From the NCBI GenBank assembly GCA_964538565.1, contig CAZIGW010000321.1, positions 1-18,593 of the forward strand: a stretch of 18,593 nucleotides of DNA, read 5' to 3'. Position numbers and translations under genes: made by a program. This stretch comes from CAYVBN01 sp964538565 (GTDB lineage Bacteria; Pseudomonadota; Alphaproteobacteria; Rhizobiales; Xanthobacteraceae). Below, in pieces: positions 1-6,604 of the stretch. The stretch's first letter is position 1, and each line of letters starts with the position of its first letter. The notes under the pieces were generated by a model, which saw only the letters and a program-made list of their open reading frames with translations, searched no databases and was not told where the DNA came from.

Positions 1-850
1 TCTCGAACGTGTAGGCGGCGAAAGCCGCGATCACGGCGCCGCCGCCGGGCAGAATGCCGAGGATCGAGCCGAGCACGGTGCCGCGCCCGATCGCCCCGGC
101 GGAGGCCTTCATGTCGGCGAGGGTCGGCATCAGCCCGGTGATCTTGCCCTGCACGAGGTCGCGGCTCTCGCTCTGCTCGAGATTGCGCATGATCTCGGCA
201 TAGCCGAACACGCCCATGGCGACGACGACGAAGCCGATGCCGTCAGCGAGCTCCGGGATGTCGAAGGCCATGCGCGACTGGCCGGTCTCGATGTCGGAGC
301 CGACCATCGACAGCAGCAGGCCGAACAGGATCATGGCGACCGCCTTGAGGATCGACCCCTTCGCCAGCACCACCGCGAACACGAGGCCGAGGGTCATGAG
401 CGCGAAGTATTCGGCCGGCCCGAACAGCAGCGCCACCGACGTGAGCGGTCCGCCGACGGCCGCGACCAGAACGGTCGAGACGCATCCGGCGAAGAACGAC
501 CCGATCGCCGCGATCGCCAGCGCGGCGCCGGCGCGTCCCTGCTTCGCCATCTGGAAGCCGTCGAGCGCCGTCATCACGGATGTCGATTCGCCCGGAATGT
601 TGACCAGGATCGAGGTGGTCGATCCTCCGTACTGGGCGCCGTAGTAGATGCCCGCCAGCATGATGAGCGCGCTGACCGGATGCAGCCCGAAGGTGATCGG
701 CAACAGCATCGCCAGCGTCGCGACGACGCCGATGCCGGGCAGGACGCCGATGAGCGTGCCGACGAGCGCGCCGATCAGGCAAAACAACAGGTTCCACGGT
801 GAGATGGCGACGGAAAACCCGAGCGCCAGATTGGAAATGAGATCCGCCAT
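1..850 (-). CDS. tctA: TctA-family tripartite tricarboxylate transporter large permease (N-terminal part; gene runs off the left edge)
   Basis: This is the large membrane subunit of a tripartite tricarboxylate transporter (TTT), an inner-membrane secondary importer for citrate-like carboxylates or other small organic acids. About 283 codons are visible of a family length near 500; the rest lies left of the window. The visible protein is very hydrophobic. It carries the TctA signature: a Gly/Pro-rich GVLPGIG segment near residues 35-41, then YGGSTTSILVNIPGE at residues 74-88. The ATG at 848-850 follows a GGGGCGA ribosome site and lies 27 bp after the tctB stop, so the two genes are surely cotranscribed. 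No periplasmic binding-protein gene (tctC) lies upstream; it may be downstream of tctA beyond the edge. The substrate cannot be told from sequence. Confidence 0.93.
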   Translation of the reverse strand, partial: MADLISNLALGFSVAISPWNLLFCLIGALVGTLIGVLPGIGVVATLAMLLPITFGLHPVSALIMLAGIYYGAQYGGSTTSILVNIPGESTSVMTALDGFQMAKQGRAGAALAIAAIGSFFAGCVSTVLVAAVGGPLTSVALLFGPAEYFALMTLGLVFAVVLAKGSILKAVAMILFGLLLSMVGSDIETGQSRMAFDIPELADGIGFVVVAMGVFGYAEIMRNLEQSESRDLVQGKITGLMPTLADMKASAGAIGRGTVLGSILGILPGGGAVIAAFAAYTFE

Positions 851-877
851 TGAAGTCGCCCCAATCAGATGTCGCGG

Positions 878-1372
878 TCAGAAGCCGCGCGGCCAGAGCT
901 GCATCGGCAGGTTGAGCGCGAAGGGAAACAGCAGGACGCAGAACAGCGTCATCGCCGCCGCCCAGATCAGCGTCTCGATCCAGCGCACCTCGCGGGTCGC
1001 CGCCGCGGCCACCACCATCGAGACGAAACTCGCCAGCACGAGGCCGCCCGGACGCAGCAGCCCGGCGAAAATCAGGATCGAGGCGGTGATGAACAGCGGA
1101 CCGCGGATCGCGTAGCGCTCGACCGTCGGTCCGTCGGTGAGCAGGCCGACCAGCGCGACCGCCACGCCCAGGCCGAGCAGCAGCATCGCGAACAACCGCG
1201 GCGCGGTGCCCGGGCCGAACGCAAACCCGCGCGTGCCGGGCAGATCGTAGGAGGCCCACAAGGCGAGCAGCGCCACCGCGACGAGCACCAGGCCGCCGAA
1301 GAAGTCGCGCGGATTTCGGATCTTTCGACGCCCGCCCGGCATCCGCGGAGCAGCGTCAATGCTCTCTGACAT
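878..1372 (-). CDS. tctB: TctB-family tripartite tricarboxylate transporter small permease
   Basis: This is the small membrane subunit of the TTT importer, 164 residues, which pairs with TctA in the inner membrane. A basic N-terminal tail (residues 1-23, with GGRRKIRNPRDF) precedes four hydrophobic segments at roughly residues 24-42, 60-80, 92-125 and 135-155. This fits the usual four-helix TctB topology and length. The residues RDFFGGLVL and a later FGPGTAPRLFA are typical of the family. The ATG at 1370-1372 is preceded by a strong GAGGGGAG ribosome site (complement of about 1379-1386), which fixes the start. A gap of 144 bp separates it from the chromate-transporter gene upstream. It may have its own promoter there, but I could not place a convincing one. 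Confidence 0.9.
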   Translation of the reverse strand: MSESIDAAPRMPGGRRKIRNPRDFFGGLVLVAVALLALWASYDLPGTRGFAFGPGTAPRLFAMLLLGLGVAVALVGLLTDGPTVERYAIRGPLFITASILIFAGLLRPGGLVLASFVSMVVAAAATREVRWIETLIWAAAMTLFCVLLFPFALNLPMQLWPRGF

Positions 1373-1516
1373 GCAAGCAATCTCCCCTCGCTTCGGGCGC
1401 GGACCCGCGCTCCGTGCCGGTCGCCGTTCTCGGTGGCGGTTGCCGGCGTGCCGGCCGTTAGTAGCATACGGTCAACACGGTACAAGGCAGAGGCTATTTC
1501 GACGCAGCGTTCCAGC

Positions 1517-2053
1517 TCAACCGAGCACGCCCGCATAGCCGAGAGCCGCGGCCACCCCGAGGGCGACGAGCGGCGTCATGCGCGTCCAGTAGACCCAGGC
1601 CGCGCTTGCGGCCGTGACCAGGAAGGTGCGCCAGTCGTGATCGGCCGAGCGGGCGACGATGGACGCGCTGGCGGCAATCAATCCGATCGAGACCGGGACA
1701 AGTCCTGCCTGGACGGCAACGCGCCAGCGCGAGTGCTTGAACCGGTCGAAAACGCGCGAGACCACGTAGGCCAGCACGCAGGTCGGCACGCACATGAAGA
1801 ATGTCGCCACGAGCGCGCCGAGGAGTCCCGCCACGTGCTGCCCGATCAGAGCCACGATCAGGATGTTCGGCCCCGGCGAGGCCTGCGCGATGGCGACCAG
1901 ATCGCTGAACTGCCGGTCGTCGAGCCAATGCGAAACTTCGACCGCCTGGCGATGAATTTCCGGCAGCGCGGAGAGCCCACCGCCGACCGCGAGCAGCGAC
2001 AGCAGCGAAAAGTGAAGGGCGAGCGTCGTCAGGATGTCGGCGTCGTCTTTCAT
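1517..2053 (-). CDS. chrA: Chromate transporter, short-chain CHR protein (second half of a split pair)
   Basis: This 178-residue membrane protein is the second of two half-size CHR proteins. CHR transporters extrude chromate from the cytoplasm; in split families the two halves are thought to work together as one carrier. Features are LLAVGGGLSALPEIHRQ near the N-terminus (residues about 17-33), QASPGPNILIVALIGQHVAG (about 60-79), and several hydrophobic helices. The QxxPGPN segment is the CHR hallmark. The ATG at 2051-2053 overlaps the upstream stop by 4 bp (ATGA), which implies translational coupling. The reading frame stays open upstream through the first half, but the ATGA overlap and the start of CHR homology support this short start. 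Substrate assignment is by family only; many CHR proteins have never been tested with chromate. Confidence 0.85.
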   Translation of the reverse strand: MKDDADILTTLALHFSLLSLLAVGGGLSALPEIHRQAVEVSHWLDDRQFSDLVAIAQASPGPNILIVALIGQHVAGLLGALVATFFMCVPTCVLAYVVSRVFDRFKHSRWRVAVQAGLVPVSIGLIAASASIVARSADHDWRTFLVTAASAAWVYWTRMTPLVALGVAAALGYAGVLG

Positions 2054-2655
2054 GCGCGCCGCTCCCATCCCCAGTAGGCGAGCGCGATGCTGAGCGGGAT
2101 CAGCACGGCAAGGACCCAGACGAGCGGCAGTCTCAGGATGCCGACCGCGATGAAGGCGGCGATCGAGACCAGATGTCCGGGACCGAACCGCCGGCGAAAT
2201 TCCGGTTCGGCCATCTGGATCGACGTCGAGAGAATGACGCCGGCCGCGCCGGCCGAGAGACCGGTCAGAAGCCCGCGCAACCGGGGCACCGATCCGTACA
2301 TTCCGTAGAGCGTGCCGAGCACGATCATGATGCAGACCGGCGGCGCGAGCAGCCCAAGGAGCGCGAGCGCCGCGCCGGGAAGGCCGCGGAAACGGGCGCC
2401 GAACACGACGGAGAAATTGACGATGTTGGGCCCCGGTAGGAACTGGCAGAGCGCAAAGGCTTCGTTGAATTCCTCGGGACTCATCCAGCGCTTTTCCTGG
2501 ACGACAAGGCGACGGGCCCACACCAGCACACCGCCGAAGCCCGAAAGCGAGATCTTCAGGAACCCGAGGAACAGCTCGGGAAGGGTCGGGACAACGGTGG
2601 GCGGGGAAACTGGTACGGCGGATTCGGAGGTCTTGGTCGGGGGGATCGGCCTCAT
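2050..2655 (-). CDS. chrA: Chromate transporter, short-chain CHR protein (first half of a split pair)
   Basis: This 201-residue protein is the first CHR half. A Pro/Thr/Ser-rich cytoplasmic leader (residues 1-26) is followed by FLGFLKISLSGFGG (about 30-43), then QFLPGPNIVNFSVVFGARFRG (about 71-91). These are the amphipathic first helix and the PGPN motif of the CHR domain. Several transmembrane helices follow, and the protein ends WERRA. The ATG at 2653-2655 is the only ATG before the domain begins, but I see no clear Shine-Dalgarno, so a non-ATG internal start is possible. The 4-bp overlap with the next gene makes a two-gene unit. No chrB-type regulator is next to it, so chromate-specific induction is not evident here. 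Confidence 0.85.
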   Translation of the reverse strand: MRPIPPTKTSESAVPVSPPTVVPTLPELFLGFLKISLSGFGGVLVWARRLVVQEKRWMSPEEFNEAFALCQFLPGPNIVNFSVVFGARFRGLPGAALALLGLLAPPVCIMIVLGTLYGMYGSVPRLRGLLTGLSAGAAGVILSTSIQMAEPEFRRRFGPGHLVSIAAFIAVGILRLPLVWVLAVLIPLSIALAYWGWERRA

Positions 2656-2796
2656 GCGGCAGACTTAACCGCGGCAAACATCCGGCACCAGCCGAATTAT
2701 CGAAGGGTCGCCTGCGAATTCCACAGGACGGGGACCGGCGCGCCGAAGCGGCCTCGGCGGTCTTTCTTCGTCAACCTCCGCTGCCTATATTGGGGG
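2656..2796. promoter_or_regulatory. Divergent intergenic region between the chromate-transporter pair and ssrA
   Basis: These 141 bp separate the minus-strand chromate-transporter pair from the plus-strand tmRNA gene and must hold promoters for both. A plausible -10 box for ssrA is TATATT at 2786-2791, which would start the transcript near 2797-2798, just where the first structured part of the RNA begins. No good -35 hexamer lies at the expected distance, so the assignment is tentative. I see no promoter on the minus strand that I would defend. Confidence 0.4.
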
Positions 2797-2880
2797 TGCC
2801 GGCCACAAGCCGGCTATGGCGATAAATGGCCGTCGTAATAAACCCATCGGACCCGGGGGCAGTACCCGGCGCCTCCACCC

Positions 2881-2912
2881 AAGCCCAGACGTATTGCGCC
2901 GAGACTGGGCTT
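2881..2912 (+). other. Intervening hairpin of the permuted tmRNA precursor
   Basis: A perfect 8-bp stem, AAGCCCAG (2881-2888) with CTGGGCTT (2905-2912), closes a 16-nt loop. It sits between the encoded 3' end and the encoded 5' end of the mature molecule and stacks on the acceptor stem. It is expected to be removed by RNase P on one side and 3'-end nucleases on the other. Confidence 0.8.
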
Positions 2913-2999
2913 CGGCGGGGGCGAAACAGGATCGACGAGGGCGTAAAGGACGTGCTTTTGCCCGGCATGGTTCCGCCGTTATCGGGCCATTCCATAGTT

Positions 3000-3038
3000 G
3001 CCAACGACAACTATGCTCCGGTTGCTCAGGCCGCGTAA
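3000..3038 (+). other. tmRNA proteolysis-tag reading frame (ANDNYAPVAQAA)
   Basis: Twelve codons from GCC to GCG followed by TAA at 3036-3038 encode ANDNYAPVAQAA. The AND(N/E)-start and the AA-end are general tag features: the front is read by SspB-type adaptors and the last residues by ClpX. The tag lacks its own start codon; the ribosome resumes on GCC after switching from the stalled mRNA. The incoming alanyl-tmRNA adds one more alanine before this sequence. The tag sequence is close to what I recall for Bradyrhizobium relatives. Confidence 0.95.
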
Positions 3039-3231
3039 GGCGGTTTGAAAGACCGATCCAAAGTCCCGCCGCTTTAGCAGCGTCGGGCGGGGTTCGGGGG
3101 CACCTGGCAACAGAAGCCCCCACTCGTTTCAGCATGTGCGATGTCCGGGATGGGGAGCTTCGAGCGCGGAAAGCCGCCGAGCCGACGGGCGGGGGGACGG
3201 CCCTCGCGTCACGACAACAATAAAATGGCTG

Positions 3232-3266
3232 CGGGTCTTGCGGTAAGCAGAAGCATCCAAGACCCG
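3232..3266 (+). promoter_or_regulatory. Inverted repeat between ssrA and sspB
   Basis: A perfect 9-bp inverted repeat, CGGGTCTTG (3232-3240) and CAAGACCCG (3258-3266), is separated by 17 nt. It lies about 110 bp after the tmRNA 3' end and 150 bp before sspB. It could end the ssrA transcript, although no T-run follows, or be a leader structure or operator of sspB. The remaining sequence from 3125 to 3418 shows no gene I recognise. Confidence 0.4.
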
Positions 3267-3418
3267 ATGCGTCATGAAATCTTGTCCGCAGGCCTGCTCC
3301 AAGCCCATGAACTGGTGCATGACTTTCCGGCCGCCCGTTTCCACTTCCTCGGATCGGCGCTAGCATTGGCCAGCCGGCGAATCCCACACGATTCCGCATA
3401 CGCGCGGACCAGGTGCTC

Positions 3419-3976
3419 ATGAGCCACGATTACATCCGCTACGACATCCTGACCCAGGAGGCCCTGCGCGGCGTCGTGCGCACGGTGCTCGCCGACGTCG
3501 CCGCCAAGGGCCTGCCCGGCGACCACCACTTCTACATCACGTTCGATACGTGCGCCGAAGGCGTGCACATCTCGCCGCGCCTGCAGGCGCAATATCCGAC
3601 CGAAATGACCATCGTCCTGCAGCATCAGTTCTGGGATCTGATCGTGACCGACGACAGCTTCGAGGTTGGCCTGTCGTTCAAGGGCGTCCCGGAACGGCTC
3701 GTGGTGCCGCTTTCCGCCATCAAGAGCTTCGTCGATCCGTCGGTTCAGTTCGGCCTGCAATTCGCGGTCGCGACCGAGGAGGCGGAAACCTCGGAGGGCG
3801 GAAAATCCGATCAGGCCGGCCCCGTCGCTGCCGCCGAAACCGCCAGGACGGCCGGCATCTCGGTCCTGCCCGATCAGCCGGCGGCAGCCGCCAATCCGCC
3901 GCCGGAGCCGGATGGAGGCCCGCAAAAGCCCACCGGCGGCGAGGTCGTCCGTCTCGATCGATTCCGCAAGAAGTGA
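3419..3976 (+). CDS. sspB: SspB-family ClpXP adaptor protein (alpha-type)
   Basis: This 185-residue protein matches the alphaproteobacterial SspB family, which tethers ssrA-tagged proteins to the ClpXP protease. The folded tag-binding domain covers residues 1 to about 120: it starts SHDYIRYDILTQEALRG, continues through GDHHFYITFDT and the EMTIVLQHQFWDLIV strand, and ends in FGLQFA. A flexible linker rich in Ala, Glu, Gly and Pro follows (about 122-172). The last 11 residues, EVVRLDRFRKK, look like the conserved tail that docks on the ClpX N-domain. A GTG two codons upstream is in frame, but ATG at 3419 fits the family start and has AGGTG just before it. It lies directly downstream of the tmRNA gene that makes its ligand and 50 bp before fumC. 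Confidence 0.9.
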   Translation: MSHDYIRYDILTQEALRGVVRTVLADVAAKGLPGDHHFYITFDTCAEGVHISPRLQAQYPTEMTIVLQHQFWDLIVTDDSFEVGLSFKGVPERLVVPLSAIKSFVDPSVQFGLQFAVATEEAETSEGGKSDQAGPVAAAETARTAGISVLPDQPAAAANPPPEPDGGPQKPTGGEVVRLDRFRKK

Positions 3977-4026
3977 CGTCCTTGCGGTCGCATCCCCCTC
4001 TCGTTTTCCCGGTTCGGACGTAGTCG

Positions 4027-5418
4027 ATGCCGCGCGCGCGCACCGAGACCGATACGTTCGGGCCGATCGACGTGGCGGAGGACCGCTATTGGGGCGCGCA
4101 GACCGAACGGTCGCGCCGCAATTTCCGGATCGGCACCGAAACCGTTCCGCTGCCGCTGGTGCGCGCCCTCGCCCTCGTCAAGCGGGCGGCCGCCGAAGTG
4201 AACCACGAGCTTGGCTCGCTCGACCAGCGCCGCATGCGCGCGATCGTTCGCGCCGCCGGGCAGATCATCGACGGGGAATTCGACGACCACTTCCCGTTGG
4301 TGGTCTGGCAGACCGGCTCCGGTACCCAGACGAACATGAACGTCAACGAGGTGATCGCCAACCGGGCGAACGAGATCCTCGGCTCGGCGCGCGGGGCCAA
4401 ATCCCCGGTGCATCCGAACGATCACGTCAACATGGGCCAGTCGTCAAACGACAGCTTTCCGACCGCCATCCGGATCGCCGCCGCGCAGGAAATCGCGCAC
4501 AGGCTCGTTCCCGCGCTCGAGCATCTGCACGCCGCACTCGACGCCAAGAGCAAGGCGTTTGCGCCGATCGTGAAGATCGGCCGCACGCATCTGCAGGACG
4601 CGGTGCCGCTGACGCTCGGCCAGGAATTTTCCGGCTACGCCGCGCAGGTGCGCTCCGGCGTCGCCCGCATCCGGGAAGCGCTCGTCCATCTCTATCCGCT
4701 GGCGCAGGGCGGAACGGCGGTCGGCACCGGCCTCAACGCCCATCGCAGGTTCGCGCGCCTGTTCGCCCGCCGGATCGCCGCCCTCACCGGCCTGCCGTTC
4801 GTCACCGCGCCCAACAAGTTCGAAGCGCTCGCCGCCCATGACGCGGAGGTGTTCGTCCACGGCGCGCTGGCCTCGGTCGCCACCGGCCTGTTCAAGATCG
4901 CCAACGACGTCCGCCTGCTGGGTTCGGGCCCGCGCTCCGGACTGGGCGAATTGATCCTGCCGGAAAACGAGCCCGGCTCGTCGATCATGCCCGGCAAGGT
5001 CAATCCGACCCAGTGCGAGGCCGTCACGATGGTATGCTGCCAGGTGTTCGGCAATCAGACGACGCTCACCGTGGCGGCGAGCCAGGGCCATTTCGAGCTC
5101 AACGTGTTCAAGCCGGTCGTCGGCTACGCCCTTCTGCAGTCGATCCGGCTCCTCGCCGACGCGGCGAGATCCTTCGCCGACAACGCGGTGGCGGGTCTTC
5201 GCGCCGACGAAAAGCGCATCAGGGAACTGATGGAGCGCTCGCTGATGCTGGTGACCGCGCTCGCGCCGGCCATCGGCTACGACAAGGCCGCGCAGATCGC
5301 CAAGGCGGCGCACCGCAACGGCACGACCCTGCGCGAGGAGGCCGTGCGCTCCGGCTTCGTCTCGGCCGCGCAGTTCGACCGGCTGGTCCGGCCGGAAAAG
5401 ATGATTCGCCCCGGCTGA
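4027..5418 (+). CDS. fumC: Class II fumarate hydratase (fumarase C)
   Basis: Fumarase C interconverts fumarate and L-malate in the TCA cycle as a cytosolic iron-independent homotetramer. The 463-residue length is typical. Key family segments are present: TETDTFGPIDVAEDRYWGAQT near the N-terminus, GSGTQTNMNVNEVIANRA (about 98-115), SSNDSFPTA (about 139-147), GRTHLQDA with His188, and the mobile signature loop GSSIMPGKVNP at 317-327. His188 and Ser318 fall on the same numbers as the catalytic pair in E. coli FumC, so the enzyme should be active. The ATG follows only a weak GGA ribosome site. It lies 50 bp after sspB and may be read with it. A GC-rich hairpin follows the stop. Confidence 0.97.
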   Translation: MPRARTETDTFGPIDVAEDRYWGAQTERSRRNFRIGTETVPLPLVRALALVKRAAAEVNHELGSLDQRRMRAIVRAAGQIIDGEFDDHFPLVVWQTGSGTQTNMNVNEVIANRANEILGSARGAKSPVHPNDHVNMGQSSNDSFPTAIRIAAAQEIAHRLVPALEHLHAALDAKSKAFAPIVKIGRTHLQDAVPLTLGQEFSGYAAQVRSGVARIREALVHLYPLAQGGTAVGTGLNAHRRFARLFARRIAALTGLPFVTAPNKFEALAAHDAEVFVHGALASVATGLFKIANDVRLLGSGPRSGLGELILPENEPGSSIMPGKVNPTQCEAVTMVCCQVFGNQTTLTVAASQGHFELNVFKPVVGYALLQSIRLLADAARSFADNAVAGLRADEKRIRELMERSLMLVTALAPAIGYDKAAQIAKAAHRNGTTLREEAVRSGFVSAAQFDRLVRPEKMIRPG

Positions 5419-5424
5419 TCCGCG

Positions 5425-5453
5425 CAGGGGCCACCGCGCGGTGGCCTCCCCTG
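5425..5453 (+). terminator. Hairpin terminator after fumC
   Basis: Seven bases after the fumC stop there is a strong hairpin: GGCCAC (5429-5434) and GTGGCC (5439-5444) around a CGCG loop, extended outward by CAGG/CCTG with a small bulge. There is no long T-tract after it (CTCGTTC follows), as is common for terminators in GC-rich alphaproteobacteria. Confidence 0.55.
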
Positions 5454-5934
5454 CTCGTTCCGGGAAGCCGGCCGGGTGCGGTCGAAACGAATTCGTGATC
5501 TCGAAGGAGAAAGGCTGAAAGCGCCGAGCATGACCGGCGCGGAATGCATTTTGAAGCGTATTTGCAACATGTTAGCGGCACGGAAAAGTATCACGACATA
5601 GTTTTGCCATAAATCGCCAAGTAATCGTGGCTTATGTTCCGAAATATAATTTTATGATCCGACTATATTTGACGCTTATGCTAGATAAGAGGCTGAAACT
5701 AAAGAAAAAATCTGGGAATATTCAACAAACCGTGTCTTGAAACCAAATGGGGTGTCCCCGCATTATAGTAAGGCATTTGGGTGCACGCATTCGGATGCAG
5801 CCCGCCCATCTCGTCTTTCGGCTGTGAGGCCTCGATATGGGCGCATTTGGAGCGGATCGGGGGTGGACCTGCCGGTCTGAACGTGGATGGGTCGCCAGCG
5901 GCCCAGCAACCTTCCGGCTACCGTCGAGGGTGGG
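5454..5934. other. Non-coding gap with an AT-rich island, upstream of the DUF4169 gene
   Basis: I see no credible gene in this 480-bp stretch. From about 5555 to 5765 the base composition swings sharply to AT-rich, unlike every other part of the window. A perfect TATAAT lies at 5645-5650, and a 7-bp inverted repeat (AAATATA at 5642-5648, TATATTT at 5664-5670) surrounds the region after it. No good -35 box pairs with the TATAAT. The island probably holds the promoter of the two genes downstream, perhaps bound by a xenogeneic silencer or nucleoid protein; it could also be the scar of an old insertion. Confidence 0.45.
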
Positions 5935-6120
5935 ATGGGTGACGTCGTCAATCTTCGGACAGCGCGCAAACGCGCGGCGCGGAAGCAGGCGGAGCAAGTG
6001 GCCGCCGAGAACCGCATACGCTTTGGACGTTCGAAAGAGGAGAGATCCCTCACTCAGGCCCGCGCGGGGAAGACCCGCCGAGACCTCGATCAACACCGGA
6101 TCGAAACAGGAGACGCCTGA
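5935..6120 (+). CDS. DUF4169 family small basic protein
   Basis: This 61-residue protein opens MGDVVNLRTARKRAARKQAE and is rich in Arg, Lys, Gln and Glu throughout. It is predicted to be one or two long charged helices with no membrane segment. The VVNLRxARKxxxR opening is what I recognise as DUF4169, a family of small alphaproteobacterial proteins of unknown function. The start is the ATG at 5935-5937, preceded by a purine-rich GAGGGTGGG stretch; upstream in-frame starts give unrelated sequence. Its stop overlaps the start of the ribbon-helix-helix gene by one base (TGATG), so the two are translated together. A nucleic-acid-binding or scaffold role is only an inference from charge and neighbour. 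Confidence 0.85.
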   Translation: MGDVVNLRTARKRAARKQAEQVAAENRIRFGRSKEERSLTQARAGKTRRDLDQHRIETGDA

Positions 6121-6413
6121 TGAAATCGCCGGTCGTTAAGCGGTCAATCGTCATCGCCGGCCATAAGACGAGCGTCAGCCTTGAGGACGCTTTCTGGCGA
6201 GGCCTGAAAGAGATCGCAGGAAGTCGCGACATGACCTTGTCCGACCTTGTGGCCACAATCGATTCGGAGCGCCGTCACGGCAACCTGTCGTCGGCGATCC
6301 GCCTCTTCGTCCTCGACCACTACCGCGGTCAGGTTGCCGGGCAGGCCGAAAAAGAAGCCCCGCGCGAACCCGTCGCGGGTCGGCCGACCCATTCGAGCAT
6401 GCGGGCCGACTGA
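6120..6413 (+). CDS. Ribbon-helix-helix domain protein (RHH_4 type)
   Basis: This 97-residue protein has a short beta strand, KRSIVIAGHKTSVSLE (residues 7-22), followed by two helices (about 23-34 and 40-66) containing FWRGLKEIA, MTLSDLVATID and SSAIRLFVLDHYR. This is the pattern of the RHH_4 ribbon-helix-helix family, whose dimers insert the strand pair into DNA. A Pro/Arg-rich tail follows (about 75-97). The ATG overlaps the DUF4169 stop by one base. RHH proteins often act as repressors, so control of its own operon through the AT-rich upstream region is plausible but not shown. I see no toxin partner, so I do not call it an antitoxin. Confidence 0.85.
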   Translation: MKSPVVKRSIVIAGHKTSVSLEDAFWRGLKEIAGSRDMTLSDLVATIDSERRHGNLSSAIRLFVLDHYRGQVAGQAEKEAPREPVAGRPTHSSMRAD

Positions 6414-6441
6414 GGCCTTTCCGCCGATTCGGTCCTGACAC

Positions 6442-6484
6442 CTGGCGCATGACGGCGCGTAGCGGTATGCCGGTCATGCGCCAG
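6442..6484. terminator. 12-bp perfect inverted repeat between convergent genes (possible bidirectional terminator or repeat element)
   Basis: CTGGCGCATGAC (6442-6453) and GTCATGCGCCAG (6473-6484) are exact inverted copies with a 19-nt loop. It sits in the 191-bp gap between the ribbon-helix-helix gene and the convergent AsmA gene, where a two-way terminator is expected. There is no T-run on either strand. Its outer arms share GGCGCATGA with the palindromic repeat at 12841-12891, so it may be a diverged copy of the same repeat. Confidence 0.5.
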
Positions 6485-6604
6485 CGCGTTTGCGCCGCCC
6501 GCTCATCCGACGGCCACCTTTCCGATCTCAATCCGTGAACTGGCAAGCCGAGGCGCAAACCATACGGCGCGCGTGTTCGAGTCGTTCGGATTCCCGGCGT
6601 CGCG

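Larger units (their letters stand above)
2797..3124 (+). ncRNA. ssrA: Transfer-messenger RNA (tmRNA), circularly permuted two-piece form
   Basis: tmRNA rescues stalled ribosomes and adds a degradation tag. The gene order is permuted. The 3' acceptor half comes first: a T-arm with stem CCGGG (2853-2857) and CCCGG (2865-2869) around a 7-nt loop, then acceptor strand CGCCTCC (2870-2876) and ACC. The 5' strand GGGGGCG (2917-2923) lies downstream and pairs with it over 7 bp. Between them, AAGCCCAG (2881-2888) and CTGGGCTT (2905-2912) form an 8-bp hairpin that should be cut out to leave two RNA pieces. The coding half holds the conserved GGATCGACGAGGG start, the TAGT element just before the tag (2995-2998), and the tag at 3000-3038. 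A 6-bp hairpin at 3096-3121 lies near the 3' end. The outer ends are estimates within about 10 nt. This permuted form is known from alphaproteobacteria and some other lineages. Confidence 0.95.

Noticed and set aside
3141..3422. Possible 93-residue gene between ssrA and sspB
   Set aside because: No recognisable sequence and no ribosome site. It overlaps the region of the inverted repeat and runs into the sspB start.
5935..6413. Toxin-antitoxin pair
   Set aside because: The ribbon-helix-helix protein could suggest an antitoxin, but the upstream partner is DUF4169, with no toxin fold, and the gene order and sizes do not match known systems.
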